Assembly: GCA_030220185.1 (NCBI GenBank)
Contig: JASPKZ010004559.1
Coordinates: 310,001 to 374,000 of the forward strand
DNA length: 64,000 bases
Source: Diploptera punctata
Taxonomy: Eukaryota > Arthropoda > Insecta > Blattodea > Blaberidae
Reading direction: 5' to 3'
Part shown: positions 43,328 through 53,929 of the stretch, piece after piece
Numbering within the stretch: position 1 is the stretch's first letter
Layout: the number at the start of each line of letters is the position of its first letter
Made by a program: the position numbers and the translations under genes
The notes under the pieces: generated by a model
Databases searched by the model: none
Seen by the model: the letters and a program-made list of their open reading frames with translations, nothing else
What the model was told of the DNA's origin: nothing

Positions 43328-43971
43328 AGCTCCAAATGTTAGCATATAAATTTAAATTAATAGCCAATAGATATAATTGTAAAATATCAATAAATAAGTC
43401 AAAAGTAATGGCATTTATTGGTAAATATGGAATTAGATCAAAAATTGTACTGGATAACAAAATAATAGAACAAGTATCACATTTCCAATATTTAGGATGT
43501 GATATAACTTATAGAGAAATTAAAGATATAGAAAATAAAGTAAATCAATTTCAGGCTATTTGTGGAACCATAAAAAGAACCTTAGGTCGGAAAACAAGGA
43601 AAGATACGAAACTTAAATTATATAAAACAATGGCTGTTCCTTTGTTGTTATATGGAAGTGAAAATTGGATAATGAAATCAAGGGATAAAAGCAGGATACA
43701 GACTGCGGAAATGCTGTTTTTACGTAATGTGAAAGGATGCACAAGAACGGATAGAATAAGGAATGAAACTATACGAGAAGAATTAAATATATATAAAATT
43801 GAAGATAAAATCAGCGAAAATAATAAGAAATGGACAGAACACTTAATGAGAATGAACAACGAAAGAATACCAAAAAGAACCTTCCTGTATAATCCCAGAG
43901 GAACAAGAGATGTTGGCCGACCACGCAGAAGATGGACTCCACTTTTAACTTCGCCGGAACAGGCTGCATAG
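43328..43971 (+). pseudogene. LINE fragment, C-terminal 210 residues open
   Basis: Frame with NCKISINKSKVMAF, FQYLGCDITYRE, LLYGSENWIM, AEMLFLRNVKGCTRTD, HLMRMNNERIPKR and GRPRRRWTP, then a stop and a (GAA)n tail near 43987-44003. The region after the RT palm of the same LINE family as 44786-45491. Relatively young because ~210 codons are uninterrupted; it lacks endonuclease and most of RT. Confidence 0.8.
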
Positions 43972-44003
43972 CCTAAACCTTGTAGTAGAAGAAGAAGAAG
44001 AAC

Positions 44004-44785
44004 TCTTAAATTGGCATAGCACTATTTTCTCGAGTCAGTTATTTGAATGTTGCGGATCGTAATGAAAACGACCTCATACATAACTATTATAATTGGTTAT
44101 ATTGTGTAATTCGACCCACATTTAAGTAATTTATACTCGTTCGTTTTCTTCTGTTTTTATTAAAAATATTAAATAAAATAAAGTAATTGATGTATACTAT
44201 GAATACATTGCCAATTTAAGGGTTAAATAGAGTTTTTCCTTAATTCAAAGATCAATCTTCAATCAAACAATTTCTTAGGCCTATATCAGATATTGAATAG
44301 TTTATATTAACTTGTTTCTTCAAATATTTCTATGTGCTCTATATATTTTTTCTACTAATGATGCTAATTTTGTATAAAATATTCAACATTGTTCCGAAAA
44401 AATATTCTTTGGTCTACCGCATCATCTTTTTCCATTAGTTTTCTTTGTGTTTTAATTTAGTCATTCTTTACCTCTTCAATTCTATGTCTGTCCCATCGTA
44501 GTCTTATTTTATTCCTCTATTGTAGTCATACTATTCTCTCACTTCGATTATTCTTCTAATTTCTGTTTTCTTTATTTTTTCTTTTGTCTTATTCCGAAAA
44601 AAGCAATTTCATTATTTTTCATTTTTGTATTACGTGGTTCATTCATTGCCCAAGTTTCTGCGCCATATAATAGGGCCTACTGTGATATGAGGGGTTAAGA
44701 ATGTTCCTACACCATAGAACGGATTAAGCATATCACTTTTTTTTTATTACGAATATTTTTCCTTAATTTCCATCAATCGAAACCT
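44004..44785. other. AT-rich DNA with weak LINE-like minus-strand traces
   Basis: The minus strand near 44390-44700 shows broken LINE-like words (an ALLYGAETWAM-like piece near 44650) but no continuous frame. Otherwise nothing recognised. Confidence 0.4.
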
Positions 44786-45491
44786 ACAATGGGATAGTCT
44801 ACATTTCGCTGATGATTTAGCTTTCATTGCATATAATGAAGATGAGCTTCAGTATTTTGTACATAATCTAAATCAAATCAGCGCAAAATATGATATGGAA
44901 ATCAAAACTGACAAAACAGAAGTCATGGAATGTTGTGAAAAATGTCCTATTACAAGCAACATTTGGATAAACAATAAGTTAATAGAAAGGGTCAATGAGT
45001 TTGCACATCTTGGATATAATTTAACGTTTGTTGGTGAAACAGACATAACTTCTAAAATTTATAAATATAATAAAACAATGAGAATAATTAACAAAATCAT
45101 GAAGCCTTCCCTAGTACAGCGACACACAAGAATAAATTTATATAAAACTTTAGGTGGACATGTACTATGTTACGGAAGCGAAGCATGGACTATGAGAAGT
45201 CCTGATATCAGCAGAGTAACGGCTAGTGAAGTGAGATTTTTTGGAGCAACACTAGGATATACTCGCACAGATCGCAAAAGAAATGAAAATATCATGCAAG
45301 TACTTCAGTTACAACCAATCTCACAATTTATAAACGAATACCAACTACATGTGCAACGAATGACTCACTATAGACTTCCAAAAATCATGTTTCAGTACTG
45401 TCCTCTAGGGGGAACAAAAAATATGGGACAACATAGAAAAAAAATGGATCGAGAATGCTTCACTGAAACTGTAACAGGCTTTAGGCCTTAA
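44786..45491 (+). pseudogene. LINE fragment with FADD box and C-terminal region
   Basis: Opens at LHFADDLAFIAYNEDEL (RT motif 5), then ISAKYDMEIKTDKTEVM, FAHLGYNLTF, CYGSEAWTM, FGATLGYTRTDRKRNE, HVQRMTHYRLPK and TETVTGFRP before a stop. It stays open for over 230 codons. The GRP-x-RRW box is altered (MGQHRKKMD). 5'-truncated within RT, so not autonomous. Confidence 0.8.
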
Positions 45492-45785
45492 ACTTGTTTG
45501 GAAGATGATTATTTCCATATTGCATGTTCATTCTTTTCCAAAATTGAATCAAAGTAGAAACATTTATTAATTTTTTTCATAATCAAGATAGATGAAAAAT
45601 ATTCGCTTATCTTTCAAAATACTTTCTTCCTTAAAATTTTTCTCATTAAAAAAGTACATATTTTATACTATTTTAATAATCAGAAATCTGTTCGTTGTCA
45701 AGTTTAATCTTACATTGGTAGAGTGATTGCTTCTATTTAAAGTAAATATACATCCCATTATTCACATCACGGCTTTCATCATAAG

Positions 45786-45920
45786 GTGCGCAGAATCAAT
45801 AAATATGACGAACCTAGTGAGAAGTGCGTGTGTGAATTGTGTGGCGGACAGTGCGACCGATATCATATACCGAAACGCCCAAGAAACACGAAATCACTGA
45901 ATGACTACAGCAAAGACTAA
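45786..45920 (+). pseudogene. Cys-rich coding fragment, possibly SAXO/FAM154-like
   Basis: An acceptor-like AAG precedes an open stretch of 44 codons reading KYDEPSEKCVCELCGGQCDR then PRNTKSLNDYSKD and a stop. The C-V-C-E-L-C cluster followed by a Cys/His pair and an (L-x-D-Y) motif resembles the N-terminus of stabiliser-of-axonemal-microtubules proteins. That family has a C-x-C-G-R-H pattern at this point, which is altered here. No donor site is visible. It is either a lone terminal exon, a decayed copy, or coincidence. Confidence 0.22.
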
Positions 45921-46072
45921 AGAACAATCAATGCCCATTGGGGTGAACCTTTCTTCTTATTTTTTATATATTATTCACATTCTAAATTTTTAAAATGTAA
46001 CTGTACGATTGTATGAAATGTCTAACTTAGTAATGTCTCATATAACGTATAGCGTAGAGCTCAACAACACTA

Positions 46073-46074
<2 letters not shown>

Positions 46075-46127
<53 letters not shown>
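46075..46127. repeat. (TA)n microsatellite
   Basis: Pure TA run of over 25 units. Confidence 0.95.
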
Positions 46128-46131
<4 letters not shown>

Positions 46132-46382
46132 TTTTGAATACGTATTTAAATTTGCGTCCATAGTGGGAGACAATTCAGAAAACTGATAACAAAAATCGGG
46201 GGATACAGTTGGCGTTGCAGCTACATATCTATCATCTACATCCAAAATAAAATTACACCACTCGATAGATAAAGAATCAAAGAATTCGTTACGCTGAGTG
46301 TGGACTGTGACACAACGCGCGCGGCGGAGGTGGAAGCGCCGCCATTTTGAGGTCGTATCGCTGCGTCACAACTTACGTTTAG

Positions 46383-46389
46383 TATAAAT
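46383..46389 (+). promoter_or_regulatory. TATA box upstream of the 46542 reading frame
   Basis: TATAAAT preceded by a CpG-rich stretch (46310-46370, with ACGCGCGCGGCGGAGG). It is 153 bp before the start codon at 46542. A TCAATC or ATCAGC start site may lie about 40-50 bp downstream. Local GC content is far above the surroundings. Confidence 0.4.
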
Positions 46390-46541
46390 GTTGACTCTGA
46401 CAAGTTACGACGTTCGTTTGAGTTTCAATCATCAGCTCTCATCAAGATCTATCGATTACGTACATAAAACATTAGTGTGAAATAGTTATAGTGCATGTAA
46501 GTTATATGGTGTTAAAGTAAAAAATAAAATAAAGTAATACA

Positions 46542-46992
46542 ATGTCAGCCTATACTCGTCAAAAAGCGAAATCGAAATGTAGAGATTGTATACGGTTGGA
46601 AAGAGCTTTTCAAGAGCAATTCAGTGGTACCCACAAAACACCATATGACAGAGTGATGCGGTGTCGGGAACGTAAAAGAATGAAGGCATCCGAGCGGATC
46701 AACGACGGCGTCAGTATATCTGCAGCTGGGGCGGCCGAGCCTATGCAAATGGATTATGTAATCGCTTCTATATTAACACAGGACTGTATAAACATCGATT
46801 GTGTGCGATCGCTGATTATGGAGACACATTGAGCAGGAGCTAGTGCTGGTTTCACTACTACGTTTGTCAACAACATTCGGACATAAGTGTGATGTGTGTG
46901 ACCGTGTATGGTTTCTTCGCTCATTGAATCCACCAAAGGAAAAACACTTAACGGTGCTTAATAATACTTTCCCTGAAGAGGCAGTGGCATGA
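46542..46992 (+). pseudogene. Helitron/DUF6570-like N-terminal fragment, broken
   Basis: A first frame of 96 residues (SAYTRQKAKSKCRDCIRLER ... RVMRCRERKRMKASER) is basic and Cys-containing and stops at 46830. In another frame, starting near 46870, HKCDVCDRVWFLRSL is followed by LTVLNNTFPEEAVA. The C-x2-C-D-R-x-W-F zinc-knuckle pattern is found near the N-terminus of arthropod Helitron-type and DUF6570 proteins. One stop and one frameshift separate the two parts, and no Rep or helicase domain follows. The TATA box at 46383 would be its own promoter. Confidence 0.45.
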
Positions 46993-47084
46993 TTATGACA
47001 TGCATACGTTACCCATTATGTACACGTATTCACGTAAAACATACGCAGTGTCCACGACACGGCCGCACGCCGATTTTTTTTTTT

Positions 47085-47340
47085 TACTCTCATTTAAGAT
47101 TCAAGTATAATGTATGATATTGAATACAGAAGGCTAAAATGGTATGGAGACGTAAGAAGAATGCAGGATGGAAGACTACCAAAGGCCGTCCTGCATGGTA
47201 AATTGAAAGAAGAAGCAGAAAAGGAAGGCCAATAACAACCTGGAAGAATAACATTCAAAATTCAATGAGGAAATTTGTGTAACAGATGAAGACACAGAGG
47301 ACAGAGAACGATGGAGAATTTTAATTAAGGGAAATTTGTG
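47085..47340 (+). pseudogene. LINE C-terminal remnant
   Basis: Frame near 47120: EYRRLKWYGDVRRMQDGRLP followed by a degraded GRP-like box (EGQ then QPGRIT). The extreme C-terminus of an RTE-like LINE, with frameshifts. Confidence 0.6.
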
Positions 47341-47649
47341 AATGTTTGTTACAAACTGATAGTCTTTAAGTTCGTAGTAATTTATGTATATATGTTTTAA
47401 TTCATGTTAATTACTAAGACTGGTTGGAAAAAAACCCTCGATGATGAGGAAAGTTCTAAAAAAAAGTGAAAAAATGAATGACTCACATTTAAGACAAACC
47501 GAGATGAAAACTCTTTTTTTGTGCATATACTGGTAAGTTCTGCATTTCTACTATCGTGTGCAGCCACGAGTTTTCTTTTTGTAATTAACATTTTTAATTG
47601 ATTATGAAATGATGGTCAATGGTAAAATGGAATGTAGTTATAAGAATAC
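47341..47649. other. AT-rich DNA, nothing recognised
   Basis: No feature supported. Confidence 0.35.
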
Positions 47650-48040
47650 TTTATGATCGGGAAAACTCATGAAAAAACACCAGAAATATTGGCCGAGTAC
47701 AGATGTTTTTACATTTAATTTTCACGATACAACAAACATGCCAATAGAAAACAAAACCTGCATATACAAAAAAAAAATTAAACAAATAATAAGCACGTGT
47801 GAAATGAAGATCTTAAGAACTATTCATGAGAAAACATTACAGAAATTAGGGACAAATGTTACATTCAAGACATAACCAAATATATTACAGATAAACTAAA
47901 ACATTGGAAATATCATATAGAAAGAATGGAAGACAACCGACTTGCAAAAAGAGCTAAAGAAGATAAACTAATGGACGGGAGAAGAATAAGAGGAAGACCA
48001 ACCAAGAAATGGATAGACAGTGAATGCACGTCCAATACGT
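47650..48040 (+). pseudogene. LINE C-terminal remnant
   Basis: Pieces KQIISTCEMKILRTIHEKT, then in the next frame LKHWKYHIERMEDNRLAKR and RRIRGRPTKKWID, ending with a stop near 48056. The same region as the other fragments, with a frameshift near 47880. Confidence 0.65.
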
Positions 48041-48245
48041 CTTCCTCCGGGGAGTGAGTTTGGAAATAAACAGTATGAATATCCTACAAATTACGAATAA
48101 TAAAAATAAGAATTTCTACGATGCTTGTCTCAAACGCTATCATTTGTTTTGGTCTGCCTATATTATTATTTATTTTATAGTGATATTTCAGCAAGGTATA
48201 AACATATTAATGATAACATTAAACGTAAGGTCTAAAATGTTTCAT

Positions 48246-48246
<1 letters not shown>

Positions 48247-48313
<67 letters not shown>
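48247..48313. repeat. (AAT)n microsatellite
   Basis: About 22 AAT/TAA units, giving a false poly-isoleucine frame on the plus strand. Confidence 0.97.
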
Positions 48314-48314
<1 letters not shown>

Positions 48315-48372
48315 TATCAAACGTTGGAATAAATAAAATTATGCCCATTCATATCTACTACTTTTGGGGAAT

Positions 48373-48670
48373 CATACTAGGTTAAGGCAATTTGTTACAA
48401 GCCGGAAGATCGAGGGTTCGAGTCCCGGTGGGGTCAGGATTTTTTAATTAACCAAAGCTTCTGTCAGCGCCATGGCCCTGCATTTGACTCAGCCTCTAAC
48501 TGAAATAAATACCAGACGCTTGTTCTGGAAGTAAATGCGGCCGTCACACAGGGTTTGACAACCGAACCGACATGAAGTTCCGATGGTTTATAAAAATGGG
48601 AACCTTAACCCACTACTACCCCTAGGACCGTCCAAGGCCTGTAGTGGAATGAGTTTACTTTTTTTTTACT
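48373..48670 (+). repeat. SINE2, tRNA-derived, diverged copy
   Basis: Partial head (GGTTAAGGCA ... GGGTTCGAGTCCCG), body with GCGGCCGTCACACAGGG, and the family's GTTTACTTTTTTTT tail. Confidence 0.8.
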
Positions 48671-49243
48671 TATATTCTTGTTCTTCAATTGATACCCCTA
48701 TACTAGAATTGTTTATTGTCCTAGAGCCCTCTTAAATTAAAAAAAAAAATCCATGGAGCAACAGGCCTAGAAGGCCCTCGGCCTACACAGGGTATTATTA
48801 TTTATGTAAATATGTCTGCACAGTTATCTATAGCAGCAATTAATACATCGTTTACAAAAACTTTTAAAATTCGTTAGTTCGTCACCTCAAGAATGATCGG
48901 ACATTAAGCTTCAAATTTACTCGATATTTCGACAGTTTCTATGTTTATGTTCTTCTAACTGTCATAAATCATAACGTTTATTAAATCCAACTAATTAGTT
49001 TGAAATTTATTTTAACGCTGTTTTAAACAAAATAACGGTAATGAATAATTATTAGCATTAATAAAATAATGCATTGCGTTATTCACGAATTAAGGTAATT
49101 GAATATTATTTAACATTAAATTAAAACATAAATTAATTATAATAATTTATTATATAGACTATCACTTAGTTATGAATCATCAACCAAGGAAATGCAGTTA
49201 TTTAATTAGTCTTCAAATTATAACTGGATAATTAATTCAATTA
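48671..49243. other. AT-rich DNA with a SINE3 stub
   Basis: At 48749-48790 CCATGGAGCAACAGGCCTAG matches the end of SINE3 (minus). The rest is AT-rich with nothing recognised. Confidence 0.45.
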
Positions 49244-50160
49244 CACTGGTCAACATGATTTTTGTCTCATGAGTACCAATAGTTGTACTTAATGCAGTTG
49301 TTTATCGTGTTTTCAAATATGTATTCGGAATTTCTCCATCATCCACAGTTTTTTTATTTCAATTTATGGATTTAAATTATTATTCTTTTAATAAAGGGGT
49401 GTAAGAGGTAGTGATGTGCATTCTATAACCTCTCCTACCTAATTCTCAACCTCACCTGCACGTGGTACACCCTGCTTTTAACTAACGAGGTAATGGGGAC
49501 CGAGTCACGGCGGTATAACCGTTCCATCAGATATGGAGGAAATTCCATATTTTGAACGCCTGACTAGAGGCTATAAGGTAGCAGCCCTACCACTAGTCTT
49601 GCTCTGTGGATGGCTGGTAACCAACCCAGGGGATTTCCTACTACTCGAAGAAACTTAAGCAAAAACTGGAATGATCATACTGATGACGACAAAGATTACC
49701 GTACAGGCCACATGGCCTAAAACGAATTTGTCCATGATGATGATGATGATGATGATGATTCTTTTAATAAACGTTTTTTCGTCCATTTGTCCATTGTAAA
49801 ATAAAAACCAAATGAGCTAAACTCAGGAGGTTTCATCTATGGAAAAGAGATATCAAGGCAAATGGAATCCTAATATGCTGGCCGATTATTGTTGGACCAT
49901 CAAGAGGGATGCTCCACAGACGAAATATAGCAGAAAATCGTCATTTCTTACTTTCTAGGTGAGTCCGAATGTTCGAACATTGTGTAGTTACGAATGTAGA
50001 AATAATTAAAGTGTTTGAAATTATAAATTCCTGTCTCTCGGAAACCTTGCGTGATGGAGAAAAACCGATATCATATTTGAATTCAGGAGAAAAATATACT
50101 ATCAGAATCACATATTTTTCTTTCTCAGACAAAAAAAAAGTTTATTTTTGTTGCTCAGTG
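49244..50160 (+). mobile_element. DNA transposon remnant, CACTGGTC-type TIRs, copy 2
   Basis: Left TIR CACTGGTCAACA, right TIR the complement of CACTGAGCAACAAA, with TA on both sides (49242-49243 and 50161-50162). Coding remnant before 49960: MEKRYQGKWNPNMLADYC then a KRDAPQTKYSRKSS-like run to a stop, the same C-terminus as in 32043-32979. Interrupted by a retroposed unit at 49396-49757. Confidence 0.65.
49396..49757 (+). mobile_element. Retroposon family H insertion with perfect 14-bp TSD
   Basis: 362-bp unit beginning GGGGTGTAAGAGGTAGTGAT and ending in an (ATG)n tail. It is flanked by ATTCTTTTAATAAA at 49382-49395 and 49758-49771. Long exact TSD plus simple-repeat tail are hallmarks of LINE-driven retroposition. 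No ORF. The (ATG)n tail is the same as that of the (GAT)n-tailed LINEs here, suggesting they supply its machinery. Confidence 0.8.
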
Positions 50161-50269
50161 TAATTAATTCAGAAAAAACTGGTATTGCAACATAAATTAT
50201 TCATCGAGTTTTTTTAAATCCAAAATGTAGAGAAAAAGAGTTTGACAAAGCAGCTGCTGACAAATTGGT

Positions 50270-50340
50270 CCCGATGGAGTACTGGTTAGCATACTCGCTT
50301 CCAATTCCGAAGCTCGCGGGTCTCAAATCCGGCTGATGTC
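50270..50340 (+). repeat. tRNA-like head of a SINE (single copy)
   Basis: TCCCGATGGAGTACTGGTTA resembles an acceptor/A-box region and GCGGGTCTCAAATCCGG a T-arm (B box mutated, GTTC to GTCTC). No clear body is shared with the other SINE families. Confidence 0.4.
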
Positions 50341-50587
50341 GATGAATCTTTTCAAAAATTAAAAATCCGGATTATGGATCCTTCGTATAAGACTTGAAAC
50401 GCTGGAGGGAAAATTTTCTATAGGATCGTAACAGGCCTTGCCCTAATACTTGGAAGGAAGAATAAGAAGAAGGATCCTTCGAAAGGGAAGCAGAAGCTTG
50501 ATGTCCAGTATCTTAGATTTTGGTATGCAAAAAAAAACTTAAGCCCGAGAGCCTCTGAGCAAAATTTGTCGGTCCTTTCACGCCTTG

Positions 50588-50892
50588 CAATCATTGTAGA
50601 ATAAAATAAAATAAGTTAAAATATACCTTCTTAGGTAAGATCCGTCGTCCTCAACTTATAAAATATGTATTCTTTATGCCTGTAAGCCTTTCAGTTTTTG
50701 TTGTCACACGACAACACCACGTTACGACCAACAGCATCTACCATCATACTCGATATTGTAGCGAACCTGCTGAAGATGGAACGGATGTTCTGAAAGGCTT
50801 ACAGGCATAAAGAATACATATTTCATAAGTTGAGGATGACGGATCTTACCTAAGAAGGTATATTTTAACTTATTTTATTTTATGACTCTCCA
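50588..50892. repeat. Palindrome F7, Penelope-like, ~100-bp arms
   Basis: Arms 50588-50697 and 50791-50892 are near-perfect inverted copies (CCTTCTTAGGTAAGATCCGT, ATGCCTGTAAGCCTTTCAG) around a ~95-bp centre. A hammerhead-like core starts in the centre (50770) and runs into the right arm. A second, outer inverted pair (ACGCTGGAGGGAAAATTTTC at about 50400 and its complement near 51060) encloses it, so the whole 50390-51080 region can fold. Confidence 0.7.
50770..50801 (+). ncRNA. Hammerhead-like motif in palindrome F7
   Basis: CTGAAGA, one T, stem GGAAC/GTTCT (one G-U) with loop GGAT, GAAA, then AGGCTT followed by A. Stem III is self-complementary only if G-U pairs are allowed. Weaker than the F3, F4 and F8 cases. 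Confidence 0.25.
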
Positions 50893-51299
50893 CCTCAACG
50901 GTTTTAATAATGAATTTTATTAGTATTAAACCTTGTATAGCATCGATAAATAAAATAATGTTGCAACCACCACCACATCATATCAGAGTATCTTCTTCTT
51001 CTTCCTTCCAAGTATTAGGCCAAGGCCTGTTACGATCCTATAGAAAATTTTCCCTCCAGCGTTTTGATCCTTCCGGGAAATTCTCGTATAAGACTTGAAA
51101 GCATAATAATAGTCCCTTCTATTGGTTGCTGGCCAAAGGAAGGCAAGACCAGTGATGGGGCTGCCATCTTATAGCCTCTGGTCAGGCTTTTCTGGAGAAG
51201 AAAAGAAAATAAAGGAAAGAAGAAATGGAAGAAAGGAAAGACTCCCTAGCCCTCGGATGCCCTAATAGCATCGGAGTCGAAAAAAACAAGAGTTAACCA

Positions 51300-51735
51300 A
51301 GAGAGGTTAGATAGTAAAGTTAAAAGAGTGCAAAACACAAGTAAGTGGAAGAAATGTTTTGCTCAGCTTGGGCACCTTGTGGTCGCCATCCACATATCCC
51401 CTAGATGAGGACCCCTGAAAGTGTAAGAATGTAAGTAACTGCAGAAATCTATCACGTGACATGCCTACTGAAGCAGTGTAGTTGGTCTGCAGGATAGGTG
51501 TAGTGGTCCAGTAGTCTCGGAGTTGGGGCATTCTTATCAGGCTCATATGAATAATTATAGCAAAAAATAATTTAATATCTGGCACAGTTACTTCTTTCCA
51601 CAAATTGTATGTTGATTTTTTTCTTCAATAGACCATCACGCAATTTTACACTTATTTGTTGAGCTGCATACCTATTCGTTTCTGAAGCTATATTTTCTAA
51701 AACTTGTTCACTACAAATAAAATACGTAATTTTTA
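51300..51735 (-). pseudogene. piggyBac-like transposase fragment
   Basis: Minus strand: ENIASETNRYAAQQ, a frameshift, then MWKEVTVPDIKLFFAIIIHM and MPQLRDYWTT, MSRDRFLQLLTFLHF. The order N-R-Y-A, W-x-x-V-T-x-x-(D/E)-I, L-R-D-Y-W, M-S-R-x-R-F-x-x-L-x-x-F-L-H-F is diagnostic for the N-terminal half of piggyBac-type DDE transposases. The rest of the catalytic domain is missing; no TTAA-flanked ends found. Confidence 0.75.
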
Positions 51736-51899
51736 TCAAATAAATATTATCGAGAACTTATGACTTAAATCTAATTTTATACAAGATTGAATATCTTAAA
51801 ATACGGTTAATTATATCTATCTATTTATAAGTCTATAATTGCGTAACAACCCGATGTTGGGCCTTAGCTTCTCTCCTTTGTTAGGAGTTACTAGATCAA

Positions 51900-52215
51900 G
51901 TTAATTTAGTTGTGCTTATTTTCACCTAGAGATGTCATGAATGGTATGCGGCCAAGATACTGACCGAATGAGAAATCTAGTAGGCAACCAAGGTGTTAAC
52001 AGGATGAATAAGTTAGGTAAATTTTGCTTAGAGGCCTCTAAATACATGCGTAAGGTTTTTAACGAGCCTGAAAATCTTTTAAAATTCCTCCTGGGGAACT
52101 AGCTCCTTGGATTTTTCCATCTTAAAAAATCCAATGACCCCGGCCGGGTTTGAACCCGCGACCCTTGGAACCAGAGGCAAGAAACATAACCACCAATGCA
52201 CCGCGGCCGACCATG
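51900..52215 (-). repeat. SINE4, tRNA-derived, minus copy
   Basis: Head ends at 52215 (minus: GGCCGCGGTGCATTGGTGG, B box GGTTCAAACCCGGCC). The body is shared with 63616-63960 (TAAATTTTGC and GGAAAAATCC-type strings). Confidence 0.75.
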
Positions 52216-52559
52216 GAAAATTATATAATTTAATTAAACATATATTCCAATTTATACTATTTTTTTACTGGTATTTGGAGGTAGCTACAATAAGTAGCGG
52301 ATCCAGTTTGAGAAGTTATGGACAAATTAGTTTTGGAACTACTAAAAAACCAGACTATATAGTTCTTGCTATTGATCTGGACCATAAGACGTACACCTAC
52401 TTAATAGAGTGCATAAATCATACTTAAAGATAGGAAAAGACTTAATACACTCACAAAAGGTGATTCCGCCGGCTAATTCGCTACAGAGCCGAAGAAGCTG
52501 ATCATTTTGATTTATTTTTTCTTAATAACTTTTTCAAAATTATTTTATTTATATTTTAC

Positions 52560-52810
52560 CTCACTAACTGGTCATTACAAAGGCTCTCAACAGACCGAGC
52601 ACCAAAAAAGGTGCTTACAGCAAGTATTATGGGGAATAGATGGGGTGGAAGACCAAAAAAACGATGGGAGGATGGTATTAAGGAAGATGCTGCAAACTAC
52701 TTAAGTGTCGCAACTGGAGGCTTGCTGCGCAAAATAGAAATGATTGGAGGCAGAAGTTAAGGGAGGCCAAAGCTCGAATTTGAACCAATCAGCCATTGGA
52801 TGGATGGATG
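52560..52810 (+). pseudogene. LINE C-terminal remnant with (ATGG)n tail
   Basis: Frame: RLSTDRAPKKVLTASIMGN then GGRPKKRWEDGIKEDAANYL and a stop, ending in TGGATGGATGGATGG. C-terminal GRPKKRW-ED box as in other LINE families here, but with a different tail repeat. Confidence 0.65.
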
Positions 52811-52974
52811 GAACTTCCATCCACTCTGCTAAGGTTTTCGGTGATTTCCCTTAGCTTTCAGACAAATGTCGGAGTGGTACCCTAGAGTCCACCAGTAATT
52901 TATAAATGCCCTAACTATTTTCAAAATTCTAAATCCCGCAACAGATCAGCTTAACCTGAAAGGAGCCGTTTGTG

Positions 52975-53345
52975 ATTGGGATAGCGGATTGCCCTCCCTT
53001 TCTTGTCCCCTTGGGGCTTGGCGGCGGCGGTGGTGGTTGCGGTCTTCCTCTTGGCGGCTAAGATCACACAACTAGTACATCACCAGCGGCGGCGGCCAGC
53101 TTCAAGGCTTGCTAATGTCCGATCACCGTCCTTAGCGGCTAGTTACGATCGGCGGTAAATATTCACTCCAACGTCGACATTTTTTATACCAAAGAGCTGA
53201 AGAGGGCATATAAGTCCCTAATATAGCCAGATGTGTAGGCTGCAGCCTGCTCTTCGATTGTCGCTCGGCTGCCGAGTGGGTACCCGGGATACTGGGTGTT
53301 CGCTTGGCTGGGCGGGGGCGGGTATTGGCTTGTGGTCCTGCATCT
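52975..53345. other. GC-rich island, origin unknown
   Basis: A stretch with GGCGGCGGCGGTGGTGGTTG, GCGGCGGCGGCCAGC and GGCTGGGCGGGGGCGGGTAT in otherwise AT-rich DNA. No open frame with a recognisable domain. It could be a CpG-type regulatory island, a GC-rich SINE/LINE 5' end, or horizontally acquired DNA; I cannot tell which. Confidence 0.5.
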
Positions 53346-53369
53346 CCACCACTTAGTCTAGTCTAGAAA

Positions 53370-53520
53370 AGCACTTATAACGGCTGGGAGACGCGACATG
53401 CTGACCACATGTCACCTACACTGGCAGGGTAATCGCCTATCTCTGTGATTAACACATGCAGATGTGAGGCCAGCAGCCAGCTGGTAGGCCTTCTAGGTCT
53501 GTCACGCCATAGAGTTTATA
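53370..53520 (+). repeat. SINE3, 3' half
   Basis: CATGCTGACCACATGTCACC, GATTAACACATGCAGATGTG and GCCAGCAGCCAGCTGGTAGG match the family. Confidence 0.8.
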
Positions 53521-53929
53521 TATTTTAGTTTGACAGTTTGAGAGATCATCTGTCTGCTCGATGAGGGTATCAAAGGTAAGAGCCGATTTACTATTTTTTT
53601 TCTGCACAATAATGAATATTAAATTTAGAAGTTCTGGAGAAGATCTGGCAACATTTTTGTTTTTCCACATAACTGGGATATGGCACCATTTTTGAAAACG
53701 TTAACTGGCTTCTCTCATTTCCAAGTTGTTTATACTGGCACTATTTATACTTGGCCTCTTTAGACACGTGTGAAAAGCGTGCGATATTTAACAGACACGC
53801 GTGTGCATAAACTCGTGTGGCTCGTTCATCTCTGTGCCAAAACATCCCCAACATAATTCAGTAGCCGACGATAGTTATTGGTCTGCGTATGCCATTTATT
53901 CCATGGAACAAATTATTTTGACTACTCAA

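Noticed and set aside
46027..46245. 72-residue minus frame with Ile-Tyr repeats
   Set aside because: Translation of the (TA)n tract at 46075-46127.
48024..48332. 102-residue frame ending in poly-isoleucine
   Set aside because: The tail is the (AAT)n microsatellite; the front overlaps LINE debris out of frame.
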